Shown one piece after another: positions 41,738 to 54,792 of a stretch of 64,000 nucleotides of DNA (the first letter of the stretch is position 1; every line of letters starts with the position of its first letter). The DNA is taken from NCBI RefSeq assembly GCF_016836705.1, contig NZ_JAFCGY010000001.1, positions 124,001-188,000 on the forward strand. The letters run 5' to 3'. The stretch is from Mesorhizobium caraganae (GTDB lineage Bacteria > Pseudomonadota > Alphaproteobacteria > Rhizobiales > Rhizobiaceae). The notes below the pieces were generated by a model that saw only the letters and a program-made list of their open reading frames with translations, searched no databases and was not told the origin of the DNA. The position numbers and the translations under genes were made by a program.

Positions 41738-43372
41738 GTGCAGCAGGCGCTGCAGCTGCACCAGGCCGGGCGCCGGCAGGAGGCCGAGACGCTCTACCGG
41801 CAGGTTCTGGCGCGAAAGGCCAATCACGCGGCGGCGGCGCATTTCCTGGGCCTGCTGCTGCACCAGACCGGGCGCAGCGCCGAAGGGCTGGAGCTGATCG
41901 AGCAGTCGGTGCGTCTGCAGCCGAAGAATCCCGATTTCCTCAACAATCTCGGCACGGTGATGCGCGATCTCGGTCGCGTTGCAGCGGCGGCCGATTTCTT
42001 TCGCGGTGCGGTCGATCTCAAGCCCGACCAGCTCGCGGCACGCGATAATCTGGGGTCCGCGTTGAAACAGCTCGGCCAGTTCGAGGCTGCGGAGGACATT
42101 TATCGTGGCACGGTCGGGCGCAATCCCTTCCATGTCCGTGCCCGCATCGGGCTTGCCGAAACGCTGCAGGAGGCCGGGCGTCTGGACGAGGCGCTGGCGA
42201 CCTTCCGCGAGGCGTTGACGATCCGGCCGAAGGATGCCGACCTGTTGCACGGGCTCGGCGTCGGGCTGATGGAAAAAGGCAAGCTCGATGAAGCTGCCGA
42301 CCTGTTCCGACAGGCGCTGGCGATCACGCCCGGCATGGCCAAAGCCTGGCTTATGCTGACGCAGGTCAAGCGCCAGAAGGAGCGCGACGCCGAACTCGCG
42401 GGGATGGAGGCACAGCACGCCAAGGCGCCGGCCGACAGCCTGGCGCGCATGCAGCTCTCCTTCGGCCTCGGCAAGGCCAATGACGATTTGAAGGATTACA
42501 GCAGGGCCTTCGACTATTTCGCCGAAGGCAATGCTATTCGCCGCAAGGGCATCGACTACGATTCCGCCAGGACACGCGACGAATTCGAGGCGATGAAGAC
42601 GGTGTTCGACACCGGCTTTTTCGAAAAGCACAAGCCAGCCGTGATATCGGACGACACGCCGATCTTCGTCGTCGGCATGCCGCGTTCGGGCACCACGCTG
42701 GTCGAGCAGATCATCGCCAGCCATCCTGAGGTCTACGGTGCGGGCGAGCTCAGCATTTTGAAGACCGCGGTCGGCAAGCAGTTCCCGACAAATATGCCCG
42801 GCGGCTTCCCCTGGGGACTGGTTGATGTATCCGACACGGAGTTTGCCGAGGCGGGCCAAGCCTATCTCGACATGCTGCATGCCCGCTATCCCGACTTCAG
42901 GCATGTCACCGACAAGATGCCCGGCAACTTCCTGCTCATCGGCTTCATCCATATGATACTGCCGAAGGCGAAAATCATCCATTGCGCGCGCGATGCGGCG
43001 GCGACGTGCCTTTCAATCTTCAAGGTGCACTTCCGCGGCGACAGTCACCGCTACGGCTATGATCTCGGCGAACTCGCCGACTTCCACAATCTCTACACCG
43101 ACATCATGGCGCATTGGCGCAGCGTGCTGCCCGGCGTTGTCCATGACGTGCGTTACGAGGATTTCGTCGCCGACCAGGAGGGGCAGACGCGGGCGCTGAT
43201 CTCGCATCTCGGCCTGCCCTGGGACGACAAGGTGCTGTCGTTCCACGAGACCGATCGTCCGGTGCGCACGGCCTCGGCCGCGCAGGTGCGCCAGCCGATG
43301 TATCAGGGCTCGGTCGATCTGTGGAAGCGCTATGGAGACAGGCTGAAGCCTCTCCTCGACAAGCTGGCCTGA
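41738..43372 (+). CDS. TPR-repeat sulfotransferase
   Basis: 544 residues from a GTG at 41738; the frame is open back to the TAG at 41630, so the true start may be upstream, but no ATG or good ribosome site is present. The N-terminal half has about six TPR units (for example AGRRQEAETLYRQVLARKA and GRLDEALATFREALTIRP). The C-terminal half is a sulfotransferase domain with the PAPS 5'-phosphosulfate loop VVGMPRSGTTLVEQIIASHP and HCARDAAATCLSIF, as in TPR-sulfotransferases of rhizobia. The acceptor is unknown. Confidence 0.88.
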   Translation: MQQALQLHQAGRRQEAETLYRQVLARKANHAAAAHFLGLLLHQTGRSAEGLELIEQSVRLQPKNPDFLNNLGTVMRDLGRVAAAADFFRGAVDLKPDQLAARDNLGSALKQLGQFEAAEDIYRGTVGRNPFHVRARIGLAETLQEAGRLDEALATFREALTIRPKDADLLHGLGVGLMEKGKLDEAADLFRQALAITPGMAKAWLMLTQVKRQKERDAELAGMEAQHAKAPADSLARMQLSFGLGKANDDLKDYSRAFDYFAEGNAIRRKGIDYDSARTRDEFEAMKTVFDTGFFEKHKPAVISDDTPIFVVGMPRSGTTLVEQIIASHPEVYGAGELSILKTAVGKQFPTNMPGGFPWGLVDVSDTEFAEAGQAYLDMLHARYPDFRHVTDKMPGNFLLIGFIHMILPKAKIIHCARDAAATCLSIFKVHFRGDSHRYGYDLGELADFHNLYTDIMAHWRSVLPGVVHDVRYEDFVADQEGQTRALISHLGLPWDDKVLSFHETDRPVRTASAAQVRQPMYQGSVDLWKRYGDRLKPLLDKLA

Positions 43373-43380
43373 GGCAGCGG

Positions 43381-43734
43381 CTACAGCTCCACGAACGGTT
43401 GGAAGCCGCCGTAGATCATGCGCTTCATATCGAAGGGCATAGGTCCCCAATCGGGCGTGAAACGCGGATCGGCCATCACCTTGGGCATCACCGTGTCGCG
43501 GCTTTCCCTGGATTCATAAACCACCCAGGCGAAGACGACGATCTCATCGTCCTTGGCCTGAACTGCACGCGGAAACGAAGTGACCTCGCCATTGGGCACG
43601 TCGTCGCCGATACATTCGACATAGGCGAGCGCGCCGTGCTCCATCCATATCGGGCCCGCGAGGTTGGCCAGTCTCTTGTAGTCATCGAGATTTGCCTTGG
43701 GCACGGCGAGCACGAAACCATCGACGTAGGACAT
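43381..43734 (-). CDS. DUF1428 family protein
   Basis: 117 residues with the DUF1428 layout: SYVDGFVLAVPKANLDDYKR, LANLAGPIWMEHGALAYVEC, then EIVVFAWVVYESRESRD and PFDMKRMIYGGFQPF. The fold is a small ferredoxin-like (dimeric alpha/beta barrel) domain of unknown function. A strong AGGGAG precedes the ATG. It is convergent with the sulfotransferase gene and separated from the VOC gene by two repeats. Confidence 0.92.
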   Translation of the reverse strand: MSYVDGFVLAVPKANLDDYKRLANLAGPIWMEHGALAYVECIGDDVPNGEVTSFPRAVQAKDDEIVVFAWVVYESRESRDTVMPKVMADPRFTPDWGPMPFDMKRMIYGGFQPFVEL

Positions 43735-43761
43735 GGGGTTCTCCCTGGTTGGTGGCGTTCT

Positions 43762-43825
43762 TCCTTCTCCCCTTGTGGGAGAAGGTGGATCGGCGCGCAG
43801 CGCCGAGACGGTTGAGGGGTGTTCC
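43762..43825. repeat. REP-like palindromic repeat unit
   Basis: CCTTCTCCCCTTGTGGGAGAAGG followed by GGATCGGCGCG...GCGCCGAGACGGTTGAGGGGTGTT; same family as at 39637 and 47838 (first hairpin given in two parts by position: arms at 43762-43771 and 43775-43785). Confidence 0.8.
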
Positions 43826-43849
43826 AGCTTGGCGCCAAGTTACCCTCAC

Positions 43850-43918
43850 CCGGATTGCCAGCCGAATTGCGAAGAGCAATTCGGGGCAATCCGACCTCTC
43901 CCACAGGGGGAGAGGTAA
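43850..43918. repeat. Second, different palindromic repeat unit
   Basis: TACCCTCACCCGGATTGCC, a palindrome GCCGAATTGC...GCAATTCGGGGC, then CCTCTCCC and GGGAGAGG. Distinct core from the neighbouring unit but with similar plan. It ends next to the VOC stop codon and may act as its terminator. Confidence 0.7.
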
Positions 43919-43924
43919 GAAGCG

Positions 43925-44353
43925 TCAGCCTTTCTTCGCCGGTGCGTTCATCGCCCACTCGACACCGAAGGGGTCGCGCATGTTGCCCCACTGGTCGCCC
44001 CAGAACATCAGCTGGAGCGGCACAGCGACTTCGCAGCCGGCATCGACAGCGCGCTTCCACCAGGCGTCGATGTCGTCGGCGCCGAGATGGAGCTGCATAG
44101 TGTAGCCCTGCGGCTTGACGGCGGGCATGCCGTTTTCGGGGTAGAAATCGGAGATCATCAGCGTCGAGCCGTTGATGTGGAGATGGATGTGCATGGTGCG
44201 GCCCTGGTCGTCGGGCGGATAGAAGAACACCTGCTCGGCGGCGAAGGCCTTCTTGTAGAATTCGGCTGCCTTGAAGGCGCCGTCCAGTTGCAGATAGGGG
44301 GTCAATCCACCGAGAACTTTCGCGGCCGGCTGAACGGGGGTCTGGTCGGTCAT
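43925..44353 (-). CDS. VOC family protein, PhnB-like
   Basis: 142 residues. VOC/glyoxalase fold with GGLTPYLQLDGAFKAAEFYK, MHIHLHINGSTLMISDFYPE and DIDAWWKRAVDAGCEVAVPL then DQWGNMRDPFGVEWAM, the pattern of PhnB-like proteins (3-demethylubiquinone methyltransferase-like family). These small proteins are often of unknown reaction. AGAGGAG precedes the ATG. It lies in the same direction as the DUF1428 gene. Confidence 0.9.
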   Translation of the reverse strand: MTDQTPVQPAAKVLGGLTPYLQLDGAFKAAEFYKKAFAAEQVFFYPPDDQGRTMHIHLHINGSTLMISDFYPENGMPAVKPQGYTMQLHLGADDIDAWWKRAVDAGCEVAVPLQLMFWGDQWGNMRDPFGVEWAMNAPAKKG

Positions 44354-44554
44354 ATCTTGCTCCTCTTTGCGTTTGGTCTGGGCGCTTGATCTGGTCTTGC
44401 GAATCCTAGGACGAACGAGGCGGCGGCAATCCTACATGGCCGCTGCGATTTTTTGGCGTGAAAGGAACTTGCGCCGGCGGCGCCCAATCAGAGCGCAATC
44501 CTCGCGGCCTGCGGGCTAGAAAAGGGACCGCTTCTTCAACCCGTTGAGACGACA

Positions 44555-45169
44555 ATGATCCTCTACTACCAGACCCATTCGCCCTTCGCGCGCAAGGCGC
44601 TCGTCTTCGCCCATGAGGTCGGCCTTGCCGATCGGCTCGAGATCATTCACCACGAGACCAGCCCGACCTTGCGCAACGCCCGTGTCTACGCCGAAAATCC
44701 GCTCGGCAAGGTGCCGGTGCTGCTGCGGCCGGATGCGTCGCCGCTCTTCGATTCCGATATCATCTGCGCCTATCTCGACACGCTGCATGACGGCCGCAAA
44801 TTGCTGCCGCAGGATGGCGAGGCGCGTTGGCAGGCGTTGCGGCTGCAGGCGGTCGCCCAAGGCTTGGCGCAGACGGGGATAGGCTTGCGCTGGGAGACGG
44901 AAAGGAGGCCCGAACAATTGCGCTATGCCACGCTCGCCCAGGGATACCGGGACAAGATCGAGGCGAGCTACGACTGGATCGACAGCACGCTGGATGATGA
45001 GGCGCCGCTCCATGTTGGCCACATAGCGCTTGCCACCACGTTGTCCTGGATGGCGTTCCGCCAGCTGCCGTCGTTTCGCGCGCGGGTGGGGCTGACGCGC
45101 TGGTTCGAGGCGTTCGAAAAGCGCGCATCGATGCAGGCGACGCCGCTGTCAGGCGACACACATGACTGA
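44555..45169 (+). CDS. Glutathione S-transferase family protein
   Basis: 204 residues. The N-terminal thioredoxin-like domain has MILYYQTHSPFARKALVFAHE (residues 1-20 region), NPLGKVPVLLRPDASPLFDSDIICAYLD with the cis-Pro and SD-motif; the C-terminal helical domain has GHIALATTLSWMAFR. The catalytic residue is probably Ser or Tyr near position 9-12. Detoxification by glutathione conjugation is the family role. It stands alone and is divergent from the VOC gene. Confidence 0.93.
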   Translation: MILYYQTHSPFARKALVFAHEVGLADRLEIIHHETSPTLRNARVYAENPLGKVPVLLRPDASPLFDSDIICAYLDTLHDGRKLLPQDGEARWQALRLQAVAQGLAQTGIGLRWETERRPEQLRYATLAQGYRDKIEASYDWIDSTLDDEAPLHVGHIALATTLSWMAFRQLPSFRARVGLTRWFEAFEKRASMQATPLSGDTHD

Positions 45170-45218
45170 GCAATGGTCGCCCCGCGGCGGCCTGCATCGA
45201 TACTTCCCAACCGCATGG

Positions 45219-45392
45219 TCAGGGCGCCCTGCAGATCCGCGGGCCGTTTTGCGCGTCGATGACGATTTCAGGCCAGCCGATATCCTTGCGCAGTTCGATC
45301 GGCAGGGCGAGCAGCTCGCGCTCGCTGCGATGGCGGGCGCGGTTCTGTGCGTAACGGGTGGCGACGCGGCCTATGGATGACAGAATGGACAT
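45219..45392 (-). CDS. DUF1127 small Arg-rich protein
   Basis: 57 residues from the ATG at 45392 with GGAG eight bases upstream. It reads SILSSIGRVATRYAQNRARH, then RSERELLALPIELRKDIGWP, which is the DUF1127 pattern (Arg-rich helix, L-x-ALP-x-ELRKDIG). Short DUF1127 proteins of alphaproteobacteria bind RNA and affect phosphate, RNA turnover or stress responses. It lies in a gap of 310 bases between the GST and NTF2-like genes. Confidence 0.85.
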   Translation of the reverse strand: MSILSSIGRVATRYAQNRARHRSERELLALPIELRKDIGWPEIVIDAQNGPRICRAP

Positions 45393-45484
45393 GATGCTTT
45401 CTCCTCAGATGAAGCCGGCATCATCGTGTCGGCATCCCAAGGACGCAGCAGGTTCAGGCGATCCGACAGAGCGCCGAAATTATT

Positions 45485-45871
45485 TTAGAGAACCGACGCG
45501 GCGAGGGCAGTGTCGTAATATTCCACCATCTCGACCACCTTGCCGTCGCGTACCGTCCAGAAATCAGCGGTACGCATGACAAGCTCCTGGCCGTTGGTTC
45601 TGCGCGTCAGATGGATTTCGACCTGCGCAGCAATTCTGTCGCCGCTATGGATGAAGTAGACAGGACGAAAGCTCCGGTATTCGAAGTCATTGTCCAGTGA
45701 CATCAGGCGGGCAAGGAACTCCTCCTTGCCGGTGCCTGCCCTGACATACGGGGCCCCCGGTTCGGCGACCCAGCGGAAGACGACATCGTCGGCGCAGTGA
45801 TCCAGCGCACCTTTAATGTCGCGTTTTGCATAGGCATCATAAAGGCTCTTGACGACGTCCACCCCACCCAT
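45485..45871 (-). CDS. NTF2-like (SnoaL-type) protein
   Basis: 128 residues with the NTF2/SnoaL cone fold: VVKSLYDAYAKRDIKGALDHCADDVVFRWV (spread over residues 6-35), GKEEFLARL, and TADFWTVRDGKVVEMVEYYDTA, where VVEMVEYYDT is a common family end. Such proteins are isomerases, cyclases or ligand-binding domains; no specific substrate is indicated. AGGGAGG precedes the ATG. Confidence 0.9.
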   Translation of the reverse strand: MGGVDVVKSLYDAYAKRDIKGALDHCADDVVFRWVAEPGAPYVRAGTGKEEFLARLMSLDNDFEYRSFRPVYFIHSGDRIAAQVEIHLTRRTNGQELVMRTADFWTVRDGKVVEMVEYYDTALAASVL

Positions 45872-45960
45872 GACCGTTTCCTCCCTCGGTTTGCGGAAGC
45901 TTCAGAATGCGCCTTTTCCGGCCGATGGGGAAGTATGGTTATGTCGCCAATACTTTTGAC

Positions 45961-45989
45961 GGGCCGGCAGTACTTCCAGATGCCGGCCC
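45961..45989 (-). terminator. Hairpin downstream of the ABC-F gene
   Basis: GGGCCGGCA and TGCCGGCCC, 9-bp stem with an 11-base loop, 18 bases beyond the ABC-F stop. No clear T-run on the minus strand. Confidence 0.6.
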
Positions 45990-46007
45990 GGCCTATGTAG
46001 TCGCCAC

Positions 46008-47534
<1,527 letters not shown>

Positions 47535-47750
47535 TTGATTTCTCTGGTCTAGCCGGAGACAACTCCGGGTGCACTTTGACGGTGCGCATGCCGGCCATCA
47601 GGCTCAGTGTTGCGCACCACGAAGGGCAGACCAAAAAATCGAAGCGGGAAAAAAACCCGTGATGTCCCTGGTCAGCCCTGCAAGCGAACTCGCAGGGCAG
47701 AAATCGGGCCACGCTGACGATGGTGATCGATAAACACGCAGCCCTCCTTT
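47535..47750 (-). promoter_or_regulatory. Putative translational/transcriptional attenuator of the ABC-F gene
   Basis: Read on the minus strand, a leader ORF (47672-47737) is followed by mutually exclusive stems. Hairpin 1, GCCCTGC/GCAGGGC, spans 47675-47698 and covers the end of the leader ORF. Alternative: AGGGCTGACC (47669-47678) can pair with GGTCTGCCCT (about 47623-47632) with one mismatch. Further hairpins are CGGGTTTTTTTCCCG (47645-47659) followed by a T-rich run, GTGCGCA/TGCGCAC, and CCGGAG/CTCCGG close to the ABC-F start. This is the plan of ribosome-controlled attenuators. Structures were drawn by eye. Confidence 0.65.
47672..47737 (-). CDS. 21-residue leader peptide of the ABC-F gene
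   Basis: A GTG at 47737 is preceded by AAAGGAGG six bases upstream, the best ribosome site in the region. It encodes 21 residues, MFIDHHRQRGPISALRVRLQ plus Gly, then TGA at 47674. Arg-x-Arg pairs (RQR at 7-9 and RVR at 16-18) match the +x+ motifs at which macrolide-bound ribosomes stall. It lies about 140 bases upstream of the ABC-F start. Function as an arrest peptide is inferred. Confidence 0.65.
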   Translation of the reverse strand: MFIDHHRQRGPISALRVRLQG

Positions 47751-47837
47751 CAAGACAGACGTTGAGTGTGCGGGAGCGATTACACCAAAGGCGGGGGTGG
47801 AGGCAAGTGGGTGGGGGAGTGCCGGGGCGGTGAAGCG

Positions 47838-47994
47838 CTTACCTTCTCCCCTTGTGGGAGAAGGTGGCCGAGCGAAGCTCGGTCGGATGAGTGGTGTTCC
47901 AGGGAACGCCGACGTCTCACTCCGCTGGAACACCCCTCAACCGTCTCGGCGCTATCGCGCCGATCCACCTTCTCCCACCGGGGGAGAAGGAAGA
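47838..47994. repeat. REP-like palindromic repeat pair
   Basis: Facing units TTACCTTCTCCCC...GGGAGAAGGTGG and GGCCGAGCGAAGCTCGG...GGATGAGTGGTGTTCC, then the mirror AACACCCCTCAACCG...CGCCGATCCACCTTCTCCC. It separates the ABC-F leader from the uvrB 3' end and shares building blocks with the copies at 39637 and 43762. Confidence 0.85.
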
Positions 47995-48000
47995 GAGACG

Positions 48001-51174
<3,174 letters not shown>

Positions 51175-51296
51175 GCCCCGAATATGGGCAGAGTCCGCCA
51201 AAATGGAAAGGGTGCAGTGGCGCGGGGCATTGGGCGAACCGAAGCTGCTGACACAAGGGTGTCAGGAGCTGTGGCGCGAGTGCCTGGCGATTGCCC

Positions 51297-52553
51297 TCAG
51301 TTGAACCACAGCGCGAAGGTCAAAAACCCGGCGCCGCCGAACTGGCGCTGGATCTGGTCGAATTCGTCGCTGGTCAGAATCTTGCCGCTCTCGAGATAAG
51401 GCGCGATGGCCGGGCCGGTGATCGACAGTACCAGGTCGAACGGTTTGGGTTCTTCGAAGAAGCGCTTCATGTTGATGCCCTTGTCGGCGATGCGGAAATG
51501 CGGCAGCAGCTTGCGGCCTTCCAAAAGGTCCTCGGCCATGGTCAAGGTGGCGAGCCAGGCCTGCACCTGCTCCTCGCCGACCTCGAGCCCGGTCAGCAGG
51601 TTGGCGCCCTTCTGCTGCGGGCCAGGCAGCCATTCGCGGTCATTGTCGGTCTCAGTGCGGATCGCCTTCCAGTCCTCGCGCGACAGCCGGATCATTTCCA
51701 GAAGGTGGCGGCGCGCCGCCTGCCGGCGTTCCGGCTCGACCACCGGCCAGTTGACGAGATGCACCAGCGATATGAAGTCGGCAATGCGCCATTCGGAGGC
51801 CAGCATGCCGCCGCTGGTGCCGCCGTCCAGCGGCACGAGAATGTCCTGCAGTGGTAGTTTGGCGTGCGGGAACAGCATGTGGAACGAGCCGTCGAACATG
51901 TTCCTGAAATCATGCGCCAGCCAGAAATCGGCTTGAGCCATGAGGAATTCGGCATAGCCCTGCAGCCAGTAACCGTCGGCGCGGTCGAAGCGAAAGGCGA
52001 GCGATGGCGCGGTATCGTCCGGGGCGATGCCACCGCGCGCCAGCGAGGCCATGATGGCGGCCATGCTTTCGTCGGGCGCAATGGTGCCGTCCTCGTTGAG
52101 ATCGATGCCGACATGGGTGAGGTCGATGACCATGCCGATATCGGCGTCGGTCGGCACCGAGCCCAGCGTGGCGGCGGATTTCTCCAGCCGGTCGCGGAAG
52201 GCGACCAGGATGGCGCGGAATTGGTCATAGGTCAGCGGTTCGGGATTGGGATTGTCGGGAACCGGCAGCCGCATCAGCGGCAGCATGAAGGATTGCGGGC
52301 TGTCGAAGCCGTGGCGGTGCAGGCCGCCGGCGAGGATTTCCAGCGCGGTGAAGAATTCGCCGGCGCCGGCGGCGTAGGCCGACGCCGGATCGCCTGGTGC
52401 CGCAGCCTCGAGCGTGGCAAGCGCGGCGTTGCGGTCGGCCACGGCTTTGGCCTCGAACAGGGCGGAGGCCGCTTCGGGCGACGCGGCGGATGCCGAAGAC
52501 AAGGGCAGCATAAGAAGGAAGGCGGACGCCAACAACCTTGCTACACGTGTCAT
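51297..52553 (-). CDS. Periplasmic protein of unknown function with an EF-hand-like loop
   Basis: 418 residues with a signal peptide (1-23, ending SSASAA). The sequence is rich in conserved hydrophobic helices; DLNEDGTIAPDE (about 158-169) resembles a calcium-binding EF-hand loop, and RADGYWLQGYAEFLMAQADF and SLVHLVNWPVVEPERRQAAR are other strong segments (near 190-210 and 250-275). GGAGGAATG precedes the ATG. I do not recognise a named family. Divergent from the CapA-like gene. Confidence 0.8.
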   Translation of the reverse strand: MTRVARLLASAFLLMLPLSSASAASPEAASALFEAKAVADRNAALATLEAAAPGDPASAYAAGAGEFFTALEILAGGLHRHGFDSPQSFMLPLMRLPVPDNPNPEPLTYDQFRAILVAFRDRLEKSAATLGSVPTDADIGMVIDLTHVGIDLNEDGTIAPDESMAAIMASLARGGIAPDDTAPSLAFRFDRADGYWLQGYAEFLMAQADFWLAHDFRNMFDGSFHMLFPHAKLPLQDILVPLDGGTSGGMLASEWRIADFISLVHLVNWPVVEPERRQAARRHLLEMIRLSREDWKAIRTETDNDREWLPGPQQKGANLLTGLEVGEEQVQAWLATLTMAEDLLEGRKLLPHFRIADKGINMKRFFEEPKPFDLVLSITGPAIAPYLESGKILTSDEFDQIQRQFGGAGFLTFALWFN

Positions 52554-52708
52554 CTCATTCCTCCACTATGCCATTGCGCGGACCATACACGTATTCAGTG
52601 CGCCGCGTCTGCCCATCACGAGCGGCAGTGTTTCGAGGCTGACGGTCGACACTTCCCGGGCAGACCGTCTACACAAGCCAACCGATTGGGCAAACGATTG
52701 GGCGTCGC

Positions 52709-53755
52709 GTGTCGAACTATCCGCTTTCCTACAAACTGTCATGGCTGCCGCGATTCCTGAAGCCGTCGCTCGGCGGCGATGTCAGGGACTTTGCGCCGAT
52801 TGCGGCGACAACCATCATCGATCCGCCGCCGGCGCGGAAGGTGCGGCTGGCTTTCGTTGGCGACATTTCGGCGGTGGCCAACCGCAGTGCGCCGGAGTGC
52901 GATCCCGGTATCGCAAAGCTGCTGGCATCGGCCGATCTGGTGATCGGCAATTGCGAGAGTCCGGTCGTTGAGCGGCCGAGCGTGGCACTCGGCACGCGAC
53001 TCGGCACGCACCATGCGATGAGCGAACGGTTTCTCGCCGACGCACTTACCGCCCTCGGCATCGCGCGCGAAAGACTGGTGCTGTCCCTGGCCAACAACCA
53101 TGTGCTCGACCAGGGTATCGCCGGTTTCGACGAGACCGTTGCGGCGCTGGAACGGCTCGGCATCCGCACCATCGGCACCGCGAAAAAAGGACCTGTAGAG
53201 CAGGTCAAGGCCGGGCCGCTGACGATCGGCTTTGCGGCATTCACGCTGTGGCGCAATGCCGAGGCCGCGCCGTTCACCGAGCGGGTGTCGATGCAGAGCG
53301 ACCCGGCGGCATGGGCAAAAGACGCGACGGACAAGAGGATCGATCTGCGCTGCGCCGTGCCGCACTGGGACTGGGAGTTCCGGCATTTTCCGCATCCGCA
53401 AACGCAGGCCCTGGCCCGGCTGCTTGCCGGACATGGTGTTGGGCTGATTGCCGGGCACCACGCCCATGTCGTGCAGCCGGTGCAGTGGGTCGGCAAGACG
53501 CTTGTCGCCTATGGGCTCGGCGACTTCCTCGGTACCGCCTTGGCGCGCCAGCCATGGCCCGGCCGCATCGGCGGCATTTTCGTCGTCGATGTCAGCGCCG
53601 ATCTTGGCAAGCGCGGCGCCATCGCCGGCTACAGGATGTATCCCTTCATGCGGCTCCGCGCCGGCGGGCATGAGCGGTTGGTCCCGGTCGAGGCGCTCAC
53701 CGACCTGATAAAGGGCAAGGTCGAGGCGCGGCTGAAGGCGATTTTCGGCGACTGA
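52709..53755 (+). CDS. CapA family protein (metallophosphatase-like)
   Basis: 348 residues from a GTG at 52709 with a weak ribosome site. The CapA/PGA-cap domain has VGDISAVANRSA, NCESPVVERPSVALG, SLANNHVLDQGIAGFDET, PHWDWEFRHFP, GHHAHVVQPVQWVGKTLVAYGLGDFLG (near 248-275). CapA proteins are linked to poly-gamma-glutamate capsule export, but single family members also occur without capsule genes, as here. No clear signal peptide, so location is uncertain. Confidence 0.88.
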   Translation: MSNYPLSYKLSWLPRFLKPSLGGDVRDFAPIAATTIIDPPPARKVRLAFVGDISAVANRSAPECDPGIAKLLASADLVIGNCESPVVERPSVALGTRLGTHHAMSERFLADALTALGIARERLVLSLANNHVLDQGIAGFDETVAALERLGIRTIGTAKKGPVEQVKAGPLTIGFAAFTLWRNAEAAPFTERVSMQSDPAAWAKDATDKRIDLRCAVPHWDWEFRHFPHPQTQALARLLAGHGVGLIAGHHAHVVQPVQWVGKTLVAYGLGDFLGTALARQPWPGRIGGIFVVDVSADLGKRGAIAGYRMYPFMRLRAGGHERLVPVEALTDLIKGKVEARLKAIFGD

Positions 53756-53808
53756 CGACTCTCCGCAAAAGACGGTATGATAGGTGAAATGCGGCTTGCG
53801 AGGGTGCG

Positions 53809-54786
53809 ATGGAAACAGCGGATTTCATGCCTGATGAAACGGTCATCGCCGGCATCAGGAAGAACATCGAAGCCTATGAGGCCGGACGCGCCTCGGCCTA
53901 TCGCCAGGCGCGCTGGCGGGTGCCGGTGTTTCTCGGGCTGCTGCTGGTCTTCGTCGCGCTGGTGGCCTGGCTGTTCAACAAGGTCGCCGACTTGAACGAG
54001 CAGTGGTTCTCGACACCGCATGTGTTCCTCTATGTCGTTGGTTTCTTCGCGGCGCTGCTGCTCTATTTCCTGGCGATGAGACCGGCGACGCGGCTGCAGC
54101 AATCGTTCCGCGACACGCTGCTGCCGATCATTTTCGGCTTCATCAGGGATGTGCGCTATCAGCACAGCGTGACGCCGAATTCCTTCGACCGGCTGCCGCG
54201 GGCCGTGGTCGGCGCCTTCAACCGGCAGAGCTTCGACGACATCGTGTCAGGCCGCTACGAGGAGTTTCCGTTCGAGCTTTACGAGGCGGAGTTGCGCCAA
54301 GGCTCGGGCAAAGGCTCGTCGACGGTCTTCAAGGGCGTCATCGTCGCCTTCGAGACGATCGCGCCATTCCCCGGCACATTGGTGGCGACGCGGCGCAGCA
54401 ATGCGGTCGTCGGCTTCTTCCGTGGCATCTTCGCCGGCAAGATGCAGGAGCTGTCGAGCGGTGATCCGCTGCTCGATGGTGACTATGAATTCCGCACCGA
54501 CAATGTCGCCGCCGCCCAGCCGCTGGTCACCGGCAGGCTGGCGCAGGCGCTGAAATGGCTGCATGAGACACGGCGCGACGATCCGGCGCGGGTGGCACTC
54601 AGCGGCAGCGACGGTTTCCTGCTTTTGCCGCAGCCGAAGAACTTTTTCGAGCTGCCCGCCATTTCCGTGCCGCTCAACTACACCAGCCATATAGCGCCGA
54701 TGATCGCCGATATGGGGTCGATCCTGGCGACGGCGGCGCTGGTGCGCAAGATCGGCGCGACGGATGGGGAGGTTCAGCCCAGCTGA
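53809..54786 (+). CDS. DUF3137 domain membrane protein
   Basis: 325 residues. Two membrane helices lie near 45-65 (VPVFLGLLLVFVALVAWLF) and 80-100 (VFLYVVGFFAALLLYFLAM), followed by a soluble DUF3137 domain with FKGVIVAFETIAPFPGTLV, DGDYEFRTDNVAAAQPLV and ALKWLHETRRDD. The family is of unknown function, conserved in alphaproteobacteria. It lies 53 bases after the CapA stop in the same direction and may be cotranscribed. Confidence 0.88.
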   Translation: METADFMPDETVIAGIRKNIEAYEAGRASAYRQARWRVPVFLGLLLVFVALVAWLFNKVADLNEQWFSTPHVFLYVVGFFAALLLYFLAMRPATRLQQSFRDTLLPIIFGFIRDVRYQHSVTPNSFDRLPRAVVGAFNRQSFDDIVSGRYEEFPFELYEAELRQGSGKGSSTVFKGVIVAFETIAPFPGTLVATRRSNAVVGFFRGIFAGKMQELSSGDPLLDGDYEFRTDNVAAAQPLVTGRLAQALKWLHETRRDDPARVALSGSDGFLLLPQPKNFFELPAISVPLNYTSHIAPMIADMGSILATAALVRKIGATDGEVQPS

Positions 54787-54792
54787 CTCGCG

